Source: Bin5 sp965218625 (GTDB lineage: Bacteria > Chloroflexota > Anaerolineae > Caldilineales > Caldilineaceae). From it: a stretch of 64,000 nucleotides of DNA. A model generated the notes under the pieces. It did not search any database. It was not told where the DNA came from and saw nothing but the letters and a program-made list of their open reading frames with translations. Made by a program: the position numbers and the translations under genes. Positions 1 to 6,901 of the stretch are shown piece by piece. Every line of letters begins with the position of its first letter. The stretch's first letter is position 1. The stretch spans positions 82,464 to 146,463 of the forward strand of contig CBDCLG010000004.1 in NCBI GenBank assembly GCA_965218625.1, given 5' to 3'.

Positions 1-332
1 TTGTTAGTCTCGCGACTCGACGCACGCCAGAGGTAATCGAAGCCGCCGAGCGAGTCTATGCCGACCTGACGGAGGCCGGCATTGAAGTGCTTTACGATGA
101 CCGCGACGAACGCGCAGGCGTGAAATTCAATGACGCCGACCTCCTCGGCATTCCCGTTCGCCTGACAATTGGGGCGAGGGGCGTAAAGAACGGAGTCGCC
201 GAAATGAAGTTGCGCCGCGCCCGGGAATCGCATGAGCTCCCACTCGATAGCGTTGTCGATCGGATCGCAAAAATCGTGGAGGCCGAAGAGGCCAGGGTTC
301 TGGAAAGCATAAAGACCGACCCGCTTCAATAG
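1..332 (+). CDS. proS: Proline--tRNA ligase, C-terminal end (partial)
   Basis: The gene enters from outside the window in frame 3 and ends at TAG 330-332; only about 109 C-terminal residues are seen. They match the class II anticodon-binding (HGTP) domain of prolyl-tRNA synthetase: VLYDDRDERAGVKFNDADL followed by GIPVRLTIGARG is the usual sequence in this domain, which recognises the tRNA-Pro anticodon in the cytoplasm. The catalytic core lies upstream and cannot be checked. The product charges tRNA-Pro. The next gene on this strand begins 400 bases later behind its own promoter-like sequence. Confidence 0.93.
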   Translation, partial: VSLATRRTPEVIEAAERVYADLTEAGIEVLYDDRDERAGVKFNDADLLGIPVRLTIGARGVKNGVAEMKLRRARESHELPLDSVVDRIAKIVEAEEARVLESIKTDPLQ

Positions 333-364
333 AGGATTCCGCCCGATCGGCAGGCCCCCCGGTT

Positions 365-393
365 TTGGCCCGGTTTGCGTCGCGTGATACAGT
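365..393 (+). promoter_or_regulatory. Sigma-70-type promoter for the leader/GNAT unit
   Basis: TTGGCC (365-370) and TACAGT (388-393) are separated by 17 bases, and TGA directly before the -10 makes it an extended -10. Transcription would start near 400, about 88 bases ahead of the leader ORF. Four of six matches in each box; prediction only. Confidence 0.45.
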
Positions 394-487
394 GCGTCCG
401 CGCCCCGTTTCGGATCGGGCGTCTTCGTGACAATTGGTTGCTCTCGCAGGCGCCACCGCCGAAAACCTACGGAGAGGAGCGAACACG

Positions 488-559
488 ATGCGAACGAACA
501 TGACTATGGTACACGGCTGTTATGCATCCTTAACGGGAAGAGCTGCGCCTGCCGGCTGA
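488..559 (+). CDS. 23-codon leader peptide (uORF) upstream of GNAT genes
   Basis: An ATG at 488 follows a very strong Shine-Dalgarno stretch, GGAGAGGAGC at 471-480, with a 7-base spacer. The frame reads MRTNMTMVHGCY and ends after 23 codons at TGA 557-559. That stop sits exactly in the 3-base loop of a perfect hairpin, GCCGGC-TGA-GCCGGC (551-565). A terminator hairpin follows at 582-620 and the acetyltransferase starts at 732. The arrangement is that of a leader peptide controlling transcription attenuation. The peptide is not rich in any one amino acid, so classical amino-acid-starvation sensing is unlikely; an antibiotic-type ribosome stall is one possibility. I do not recognise the peptide. 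Confidence 0.45.
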   Translation: MRTNMTMVHGCYASLTGRAAPAG

Positions 560-565
560 GCCGGC
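551..565 (+). promoter_or_regulatory. Hairpin carrying the leader stop codon
   Basis: GCCGGC (551-556) and GCCGGC (560-565) form a perfect 6-bp stem around the loop TGA, which is the stop codon of the 488-559 leader ORF. A ribosome terminating there must melt this hairpin, which would couple its fate to leader translation. Confidence 0.5.
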
Positions 566-581
566 CCTGACCTGTTTTCCG

Positions 582-620
582 AACCGTGGATGCGCGAATC
601 TGCCGCTCCACGGTTTTTTT
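582..620 (+). terminator. Intrinsic terminator, probable attenuator
   Basis: AACCGTGGA (582-590) pairs with TCCACGGTT (607-615) to give a 9-bp stem, followed by T up to 620. It lies downstream of the leader ORF and 111 bases before the GNAT start. A competing pairing exists: GCATCC inside the leader (524-529) is complementary to GGATGC (588-593), which overlaps the 5' arm of this terminator. That would serve as an antiterminator. Confidence 0.6.
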
Positions 621-731
621 GATTGGTTCGAGAGCAAGTCCGATTTCCAGGGGAATTGATTCCAACGAATTGGCTGTCGCGCCGCCATCAACCCCCGGAT
701 TTCGCAGAATCTTACGCACGGAGAGACTACC

Positions 732-1247
732 TTGATTACAATTCGACCATTGGAAATGAATAACGAGGACTACCGGTTGGCGGTCGCTATCGGCAATGCC
801 GTCTGGTCTGACTATCCTGAAACTGTGGAAGAGTGGAAGCAAATGGACGTGAAGAGGTCAAAGGCGGAAAAGTGGGGCCGGTACTTCGCCGAGCTTGACG
901 GCAAAGCCATCGGCTTCGCCTACTACACCCAGTCCATTTGGGTTAACCATCCGGGAAAACTCTCGGTGAGTGTACTCGTGCTCCCCGAATACAGAAATCG
1001 CGGAGCGGGGACCGCACTATGGCAACGCCTCTGCCGCGAGGTTGAGCAATTCGACCCGTTGCGATTGCGCACGAGGACGAGAGAAGATTACGGGGACGGC
1101 GTCCGCTTTGCCCTCAAGCAAGGTTTCACCGAGAAAATGCGTGACTGGGAATCACGTTTGAATACGGAAAGCCTCGATCCCTCAGTGTGGCAGCGGTATT
1201 CGAGACGTATGGCCGAACGGGGCATCCAAATCAAATCCGTTGTCTAA
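732..1247 (+). CDS. GNAT N-acetyltransferase, first domain of a split tandem protein
   Basis: A 171-residue GNAT domain starting at TTG 732 behind GAGAG (721-725). The central strand and acetyl-CoA loop are visible as VSVLVLPEYRNRGAGTALW near residues 80-98, the V-x-x-x-x-R/Q-x-x-G-x-G/A pattern of this fold. It would transfer an acetyl group from acetyl-CoA to an unknown amine. The frame ends at TAA 1245-1247, but the same frame continues with LEPDPMRDRKLYELE into the next GNAT domain. This linker resembles that of two-domain GNAT proteins, so the two pieces were probably one protein of about 345 residues. Confidence 0.8.
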   Translation: MITIRPLEMNNEDYRLAVAIGNAVWSDYPETVEEWKQMDVKRSKAEKWGRYFAELDGKAIGFAYYTQSIWVNHPGKLSVSVLVLPEYRNRGAGTALWQRLCREVEQFDPLRLRTRTREDYGDGVRFALKQGFTEKMRDWESRLNTESLDPSVWQRYSRRMAERGIQIKSVV

Positions 1248-1262
1248 CTGGAACCTGATCCG

Positions 1263-1766
1263 ATGCGGGATCGCAAGCTCTATGAATTGGAATGGCTGAT
1301 CGTCAAGGATTTGCCCAACTCTGAGCCCCCAACGAAGGTTCCGTTCGAGGAATTCCAAAAAGTCTGGGAACGCACCAACCTCGTTCCCGACGCCTGGTTC
1401 GTCGCGCTGGATAAAGGCGAATACGTCGGTTCAACAGATGTTTGGTTGAGCAAGGCCGAGCCTCATCTTCTTTATGTTGGCCTGACCGGCGTCGTTCGCT
1501 CGCACCGCGGACGCGGCATCGCGACGGCGCTCAAACTGCGGTCGGTCGAATTCGCCCGGCAACAGGGATTCAAAGAGATTCGTACCTGGAACGAATCGAA
1601 CAACAAAGTGATTCTGGACATCAACGATCGCATGGGATTTGTGCGGCAACCGGCTCACATCGAATTTGTGAAACAGATGCGGGAGGAACGCCCCGAGGAT
1701 GCGGACCTGACCATCGTGGAACAGGAGGCTGAAGAAGCTGCCGCAAGCGGCGTTGCCGCCAAGTAG
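1263..1766 (+). CDS. GNAT N-acetyltransferase, second domain of a split tandem protein
   Basis: 167 residues, in the same reading frame as the preceding gene and separated from it by one TAA and five codons. The acetyl-CoA motif is clear: VGLTGVVRSHRGRGIATALK at about residues 72-91, followed by RTWNESNNKVILDINDRMGF, a typical GNAT C-terminal core. The start is uncertain: ATG 1263 has no convincing ribosome binding site of its own, which fits a downstream fragment of a longer gene or reinitiation after the stop. The last 20 residues are acidic and alanine-rich. Substrate unknown. Confidence 0.8.
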   Translation: MRDRKLYELEWLIVKDLPNSEPPTKVPFEEFQKVWERTNLVPDAWFVALDKGEYVGSTDVWLSKAEPHLLYVGLTGVVRSHRGRGIATALKLRSVEFARQQGFKEIRTWNESNNKVILDINDRMGFVRQPAHIEFVKQMREERPEDADLTIVEQEAEEAAASGVAAK

Positions 1767-1767
1767 C

Positions 1768-1788
1768 TTGCACAATCAAATTGTGCAA
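1768..1788. terminator. Perfect inverted repeat between convergent genes
   Basis: TTGCACAAT (1768-1776), CAA, ATTGTGCAA (1780-1788): a 9-bp perfect stem starting 2 bases after the GNAT stop codon. There is no clean T-tract. It separates the plus-strand GNAT unit from the convergent nucleoside phosphorylase gene and may act as a weak bidirectional terminator or an RNA end-stabiliser. Confidence 0.35.
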
Positions 1789-1854
1789 ATGGCGCTTCGA
1801 AGCATACGAACCGACTGAACAGTTCTGCTGCAACCGTGACAGTGCTTGCAAGCG

Positions 1855-2718
1855 CTACAACCGTTCCAGGATGCCGGTAAGGAGGTCCGTCAGTAGGGGC
1901 ACGACCCGCTGGCCGGTTTCCAGGACCTCCTCGTGGTCGGTGTCGCGGTCGGTATCGAGCTGATCGATCGCTACATTTGTGATCGTGCTTATGCCGAGCA
2001 CCTGCATGCCGGCATGGATCCCTACAACTGTCTCCGGCACTGTACTCATCCCTACAGCGTCGGCGCCCGCCCGGCGTAAGAAGCGGACCTCTGCCGGCGT
2101 CTCGAAATTGGGGCCGGCCAGATAGGCGTACACACCCTGGCGCAGCGTTATCTGCAACTCGGCGGCCGTTTCCAGTGCCAGCCGGCGCATGGACGGCGCA
2201 TACGCCTCGGTCATCGAAGGAAAACGGGTGCCGAACGACCCGATGTTGGGGCCGAACAGCGGGTTGTGGCCAGCCATTCCTACCAAATTCAGGTGGTCGA
2301 CGATCAGCATCAGATCGCCGGCGCAAAACTCAGGATTCAGACCTCCGGCAGCATTGGTCAGGATCAGTCTACCGACGCCCAGGCGGCGCATTACCCGGAT
2401 GGGAAATGTGACCTCCGCCGCCGAATAACCTTCATACAAGTGAAAGCGGCCCTGCATCGCCAAAACTATCTGACCGGCCAGGGTCCCGATCAGAAGGCGC
2501 CCTTCATGCCCCGCGACGGTGCTGGTGGGGAAATGGGGAATCGACCCGTATGGAATCGCGACCGCGTCTTCTATCGACTGCGCCAGCGCGTTGAGGCCGC
2601 TGCCCAGCACAAGGCCAATTGGGTCCCCTTCGGAGAGTCGGGCGGCGTGGCGTCCCGCCTGCACGCTGACAAAACCCGCCGCGCGGTCATAGTCTGCAAG
2701 TTCAAAACGGGAGGACAT
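1855..2718 (-). CDS. Purine nucleoside phosphorylase (trimeric, PNP/MTAP family)
   Basis: 287 residues, normal length for trimeric PNP. It splits purine nucleosides with phosphate into base plus ribose-1-phosphate in cytoplasmic purine salvage. Visible motifs: LGSGL (38-42, phosphate loop), GRFHLYEGY (90-98), TNAAGG (121-126), GPNFETPAE (202-210, with the base-binding Glu at 206), GMSTVPE (223-229) and TNVA (247-250). The Asn in TNVA is the residue associated with 6-oxopurine (inosine/guanosine) preference, so adenosine is a less likely substrate. It ends 89 bases from the convergent GNAT gene; the next gene on the strand ends 57 bases upstream. Confidence 0.92.
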   Translation of the reverse strand: MSSRFELADYDRAAGFVSVQAGRHAARLSEGDPIGLVLGSGLNALAQSIEDAVAIPYGSIPHFPTSTVAGHEGRLLIGTLAGQIVLAMQGRFHLYEGYSAAEVTFPIRVMRRLGVGRLILTNAAGGLNPEFCAGDLMLIVDHLNLVGMAGHNPLFGPNIGSFGTRFPSMTEAYAPSMRRLALETAAELQITLRQGVYAYLAGPNFETPAEVRFLRRAGADAVGMSTVPETVVGIHAGMQVLGISTITNVAIDQLDTDRDTDHEEVLETGQRVVPLLTDLLTGILERL

Positions 2719-2774
2719 GGTTCTGCTGACAGGAACGGACAGTTGAGCGGCCCCTGTGAGGGTTTGTGCCGCCC

Positions 2775-3974
2775 CTATCCAACTTCCTCCGCATCTCCAT
2801 GGAAACGGGACGCCTCGATACCCTGCGTCTCCGGGTCCAACTCGCGCCAGCGAAATTTTGGCGCCCAGTCGTTCGGCTTACACTCTACAACGTCGGCAAT
2901 CAATTCACCGAAGACCGGCCCGAATTTGAAGCCGTGGCCGCTTCCCCCGGTTGCTACGCTAAGCCCCTCCTTCTCCGGGTGCCGGTCGATCCAGAAGTGC
3001 TCGTCGAGAGTGTCGTTGTAAAGGCAGCGGCGTGTGTACGTAATCTCGGCATCCAGAAGCGCGGGCATCGATTCCTCCAGGAATACGCGCATCTGGTTGA
3101 AGTCCTCCTCGTATACGACCCGTTCGTCGTGTTCGGGATGGAGAGCGGGCCCGCCTCCGTGCCGGGCAACCTTGACGATCCCTTCGCGTAACAGCGGAAA
3201 TCCATACCAGCCGGTGCTGGGCGTGTCGGCCAGAAAAACAACAAATCCAGGTGGCGTGAATAAAGCCGGGTCTTTGGGCTTCAGATGAAAGATAGGGTGG
3301 CCTGTCGCGGTCATTACCCCCTGCAGCTCCGGCAGCAGCCAAGGCGTCCAGGAGCCGGCTGCCAGCACAGTGTGGTCAGCCGCAAAGGTCTCCCCTTCAC
3401 GCGTTCGCACCCCTTGGACGCGGCTTCCGTTGAACAAGAGCTCATCAGCGGTCTGTCCCGGCCGCACTGCAACGCCTGCCTCCGACGCCCATTCCGCCAG
3501 CTTGCCTACGACCCGGCCGCTCTCTGCATAGCCCCCGCGAGCATGGTAGAACCCGTCCACGTAACGCCCGGTGTCCCATGCTGGAAATCGCCTCCCAATC
3601 TCCTGCGCGGAGAGCCTTTCCGGCTTTAGTCCCTCCTCCAGCACCGCACGATAGCTGCTCTCGAGATAGTCGTCGCCCGACATAGGCTCCTTGGAGACGA
3701 CCATCACACCCGTCTCGTGATAGAGATTCTCCCCGAACTCTTCGTTCCAGCGGTGAAAGCCCTCGATCGAGCGAATCACCATGCGCATGTACTGCAGATC
3801 GTCGCCATACTCCATGCGCACAACTTTGCTGACATCGGTCGAAGCGGCCAGCGGATAGGGCAACGGTCCGGGATCGATCAGAGTGACTCCGTAACCCCGA
3901 CTGCGCAACTCCAGCGCCGTCGTCACGCCGAAGATGCCGGCGCCGACGACGAGAAAATCTGATGAATTGTTCAT
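2775..3974 (-). CDS. FAD-dependent oxidoreductase (DAO / sarcosine oxidase-like)
   Basis: A 399-residue DAO-family flavoprotein. The N-terminus LVVGAGIFGVTTALELRSRG is the GxGxxG FAD-binding fold, with D34 at the end of the second strand. Near the C-terminus, SVATGGSGHGFKFGPVFGE is the conserved flavin-contact segment of monomeric sarcosine oxidase and N-methyl-amino-acid oxidase relatives. It probably oxidises an amine or amino acid; the substrate cannot be told. I chose ATG 3974, preceded by GAGCGG, because the longer frame to 4031 adds 19 residues with no family match. It lies 99 bases after the aldolase gene and may share its transcript. Confidence 0.82.
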   Translation of the reverse strand: MNNSSDFLVVGAGIFGVTTALELRSRGYGVTLIDPGPLPYPLAASTDVSKVVRMEYGDDLQYMRMVIRSIEGFHRWNEEFGENLYHETGVMVVSKEPMSGDDYLESSYRAVLEEGLKPERLSAQEIGRRFPAWDTGRYVDGFYHARGGYAESGRVVGKLAEWASEAGVAVRPGQTADELLFNGSRVQGVRTREGETFAADHTVLAAGSWTPWLLPELQGVMTATGHPIFHLKPKDPALFTPPGFVVFLADTPSTGWYGFPLLREGIVKVARHGGGPALHPEHDERVVYEEDFNQMRVFLEESMPALLDAEITYTRRCLYNDTLDEHFWIDRHPEKEGLSVATGGSGHGFKFGPVFGELIADVVECKPNDWAPKFRWRELDPETQGIEASRFHGDAEEVG

Positions 3975-4073
3975 TGTGCCGCTCGTATGGGTCTCTGAAT
4001 GGCTGTGGCTCGTTAACGGCCGAACTTCCATTCGTTGGAAATCATCCGCCAGACCTTGTTTCGCGGCCTCGTT

Positions 4074-4838
4074 CTAGCTCGTCACGCTGCTGAGACGGGA
4101 AACAGCTTCCTTTGCGCCCGACTCCAGCAGGCCACCGTCATTGACCGCAGTCACAAAGCGAAACCCCTGCTTGGCCCTGTTGATGGCATCGTCAACGCTG
4201 CGTCCGGCAATGCCGGGGACCTTTCCCGTATTCCTGCACGCCTCCAGAATCGCCTCAAGTGCCTGTGCGTGCTCCTCGCGGTCGTCCATCTCCGACGGGC
4301 GGAATCCCAACGAAAGCGAGAGGTCCCCCGGGCCAGTCCAGCAGCCGTCTATGCCCGGCGTGCTCAGTATCGCCTCAGCGTTGTTGACCGCCTCGGCGCT
4401 CTCCAGCTGGACCGCCACAAAGAGCTGCTCATCGATCCAATCGGCGTAGTCATCTCCATATAATTTCGCCCGTCCCCACCCCCAGGAGCGCTTGCCCGCC
4501 GGCGGAAGATGACAGGCGTCCGATGCGGTCCGCGCCTGCTCCGGCGTATCGACCATCGGAACAATCAAGCCGAGCACGCCCTCATCCAATAAGCGGCCGA
4601 TGAAAGTGTAGTCATTGCGGGCGACGCGCGCCATTGGAATCGCGGAACTGCCGTTGATGGCGACGAGCGCGGCGATGGCGCTGTCCTCCCCCCACGACCC
4701 GTGCTGCCGGTCAATCATGATAAAGTCGATACCGCTGCGGCTCAACAGCTCCGCGTTCAGAGCCGACCCCATCGCCAAGCCGAATCCAAAAGCGGGCTGC
4801 CCGGCGAGCATCTTCTGTTTGGCTGTGTTTACAATCAC
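4074..4838 (-). CDS. HpcH/HpaI family aldolase
   Basis: 254 residues, the usual size for class II 2-keto-3-deoxy-acid aldolases of the HpcH/HpaI type, which reversibly cleave 2-oxo-4-hydroxy acids to pyruvate (or an analogue) and an aldehyde. Metal and substrate residues are recognisable: the catalytic-His segment IDRQHGSWGED, the first metal ligand in VQLESAEAVNNA (Glu) and the second in WTGPGDLSLSLG (Asp). The usual D-x-E-H-A/G motif reads D-R-Q-H-G, an E to Q change. The gene is divergent from the MFS transporter at 4989 and upstream of the FAD oxidoreductase. Confidence 0.85.
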   Translation of the reverse strand: MIVNTAKQKMLAGQPAFGFGLAMGSALNAELLSRSGIDFIMIDRQHGSWGEDSAIAALVAINGSSAIPMARVARNDYTFIGRLLDEGVLGLIVPMVDTPEQARTASDACHLPPAGKRSWGWGRAKLYGDDYADWIDEQLFVAVQLESAEAVNNAEAILSTPGIDGCWTGPGDLSLSLGFRPSEMDDREEHAQALEAILEACRNTGKVPGIAGRSVDDAINRAKQGFRFVTAVNDGGLLESGAKEAVSRLSSVTS

Positions 4839-4988
4839 TTTGTCCCTCCTGGAATGGCGGTCTAGATAGCCGTGCCAACGTTCGATAATCCATCGATGTC
4901 TTGGGCATTTCCGACCGAATGGGGAGTTGTCCTAAAACGAAAACGACTGCTCTGAAGAATGCGCTTTGCTTCCTCCTGATACTAGCGG

Positions 4989-6419
4989 TTGATGCGAACT
5001 ATGTCAATACCATCCACCGGCCCCCGGATGCTCTCACCCGCCGGCGATATGTTACAATTGGCTGAATTCCAACCTCCTACCAGACTACTGCCGGCCGATA
5101 TGCCCCGACCCGAGATACAGCCCGCCGACGAACCAACTTCCGACCTTTCGGCCCCGAACGGAAAGTCGGCCACAAAACTGGTTCTGATTGTTTCCGGAGC
5201 CGTGGGATTCGCCATTATGGGCGACTCGCTGCTCTACGTAATCCTACCTCTGGCCGCGGGCCATTTGGGTTTGAGCCCGGTACAGGTCGGCCTCCTCCTG
5301 AGCGCAAATCGCCTCATCCGCCTCTTCTCCAACACCTGGCTGAGCGCGGTGTTCACCCGAATCGGGCCCTACAAGGCATTTGTCCTTTCAGCCATCTTGG
5401 GCGTGCTGACAACCGCCGGATACGGGCTGGGTTGGGGCTTCGTCGTCCTGTTGCTCGCACGCCTTGCTTGGGGAATCAGCTGGTCCGGCCTGCGTCAGGG
5501 CACATATCAGTCGATTTGGACCGGGAAAAACGCCGATGCCGGCCGCCTGATGGGGATATCATGGGGTATCGTACGCGGCGGCAGCGGCATCAGCGCGTTG
5601 CTTGGCGGCTTTCTCTTCGGCTACTTCGGCTATGAAGTCACCGTGTGGACGATTGCCGCCTTGTCGGCGCTGGCGATACCGATTGCCTTCGGCCTCAACT
5701 GGCCAGCCAGCGCGTCGCCGCCGCCCGCACCAGGCAGCGGTCGGTCGGCCGAAACTGCGGGCTGGCGCACTGTTCTCGCCACAAGTCACCGAACGCTGGT
5801 TTCCGCAGTTTCCGATCCCCTGCAACGCTCGGTCCTGCTGGTGGGATTCTTCAAGCTGCTCCTGAATTCAATCCTGATCGCAACCGCTTCCATCTTTGTC
5901 GCCAGCCGTTTCGACAACAGTCCTGCTTCGGTCCAATTTGGGCTGCAAGTCAGCGTCCTGTCCGGAATCGTTGTCAGCTCGCGCTGGTTTTCGGACCTCG
6001 CCTTTGGCGCGGTTATCGGTACCCTGGCCGACTGGGTCGGGCGTATCCGCCTGACCATCGTCCTCATGGTCCTGCTCTGCCTCGGGCTGGCGACCATGCT
6101 ATGGATATCCACGAGCATGTCCATTCTCGCGCTCCTGGCCGTTCTCATCCTAAGTACCGGCGTCCATGTCGTGCTTGACGCCTACGCCAATCAAGCGGCC
6201 CTTGTCACTGAGCAGCCACAGATGTTTGTTGGCGCCTATGCCACCGCTTCCGACCTGGGGTCAGCGGTCGGGCCCCTCTTCGCCTTCACACTCGTGAGCG
6301 CAGTAGGCTTCGCACCCGTCTATGGCGTTGCCGCGTTGCTGTTCGTCGCGACCGTAGCGCAACTCGCAATACTTGATGCGCGTCTGGGCGGACGCCAGCA
6401 GCCCGTAGCCAGTCACTGA
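4989..6419 (+). CDS. Major facilitator superfamily transporter
   Basis: Up to 476 residues with about 12 hydrophobic helices from residue 60 on (LVLIVSGAVGFAIMGDSLLY is the first). SANRLIRLFSNTWLSAVFTR resembles the MFS loop 2-3 motif. It is an inner-membrane secondary transporter; the substrate is unknown. The start is uncertain: TTG 4989, ATG 4992, ATG 5049 and ATG 5100 are all in frame, none has a good ribosome binding site, and the first 58 residues are hydrophilic and proline-rich without family support. I list the longest frame. Divergent neighbour: the HpcH/HpaI aldolase. Confidence 0.8.
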   Translation: MMRTMSIPSTGPRMLSPAGDMLQLAEFQPPTRLLPADMPRPEIQPADEPTSDLSAPNGKSATKLVLIVSGAVGFAIMGDSLLYVILPLAAGHLGLSPVQVGLLLSANRLIRLFSNTWLSAVFTRIGPYKAFVLSAILGVLTTAGYGLGWGFVVLLLARLAWGISWSGLRQGTYQSIWTGKNADAGRLMGISWGIVRGGSGISALLGGFLFGYFGYEVTVWTIAALSALAIPIAFGLNWPASASPPPAPGSGRSAETAGWRTVLATSHRTLVSAVSDPLQRSVLLVGFFKLLLNSILIATASIFVASRFDNSPASVQFGLQVSVLSGIVVSSRWFSDLAFGAVIGTLADWVGRIRLTIVLMVLLCLGLATMLWISTSMSILALLAVLILSTGVHVVLDAYANQAALVTEQPQMFVGAYATASDLGSAVGPLFAFTLVSAVGFAPVYGVAALLFVATVAQLAILDARLGGRQQPVASH

Positions 6420-6462
6420 TCGTATCGCCTTCAAGATCCGGTTGGCGTCGACTGGAAACCCC

Positions 6463-6840
6463 ATGAAGTTCATAGGGCAGGAGATTTCGGTTACGCTGCC
6501 AAGCGGCTTCTCGCTCGAAAAGAAACCACCCGTCCCCGAGTCCTTTCGCTGGCGGGGAAAGCTGCATGCGGTGAGCGAGATGCTGGCCATGTGGCACCGC
6601 TACGGCAAGCCGGAGATCCGAACGCAGGGCGGACGTCCTCCCTACTACGTTCGCAGCGGGCGCACACAGGGCTCTTGGGGGCAAGGCCGCGTCTACTATC
6701 GCATTCGAACGAAAGGCGGGCGGCTGTTCGACCTCTACTACGACCGCGCGCCCAAGGGTCAGCGCCGCGCGGGGGCCTGGTTTTTGTGGCGTGAACTCTC
6801 CGCCGAAGAGGAATCGGTCGGCCTGGACGAGATTACGTAA
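6463..6840 (+). CDS. DUF6504 family protein
   Basis: 125 residues. The order RWRGKLHAVSEMLAMWHRYG, then YYRIRTKGGRLFDLYYDR, then WFLWREL matches the small DUF6504-type family, in which a conserved F-x-W-R-G start and an R-V/I-R-T/A-x-x-G core are usual. Function is not known; the fold looks like a small beta barrel of mainly aromatic and charged strands. I chose ATG 6463 over an in-frame TTG at 6442 because the family match starts there. It lies 44 bases after the MFS gene and may share its transcript. Confidence 0.6.
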   Translation: MKFIGQEISVTLPSGFSLEKKPPVPESFRWRGKLHAVSEMLAMWHRYGKPEIRTQGGRPPYYVRSGRTQGSWGQGRVYYRIRTKGGRLFDLYYDRAPKGQRRAGAWFLWRELSAEEESVGLDEIT

Positions 6841-6880
6841 CTGCAATCACAGGTGCGCCTGCAGCAGCAGCTTGACGCTT

Positions 6881-6897
6881 CCGCCGCCTATCGGCGG
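6881..6897. terminator. GC-rich hairpin between convergent genes
   Basis: CCGCCG (6881-6886) and CGGCGG (6892-6897) enclose CCTAT. The hairpin lies between the plus-strand DUF6504 gene and the convergent glycoside hydrolase gene. No T-tract follows, so a terminator role is only suggested by position. Confidence 0.3.
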
Positions 6898-6901
6898 CAT
6901 T

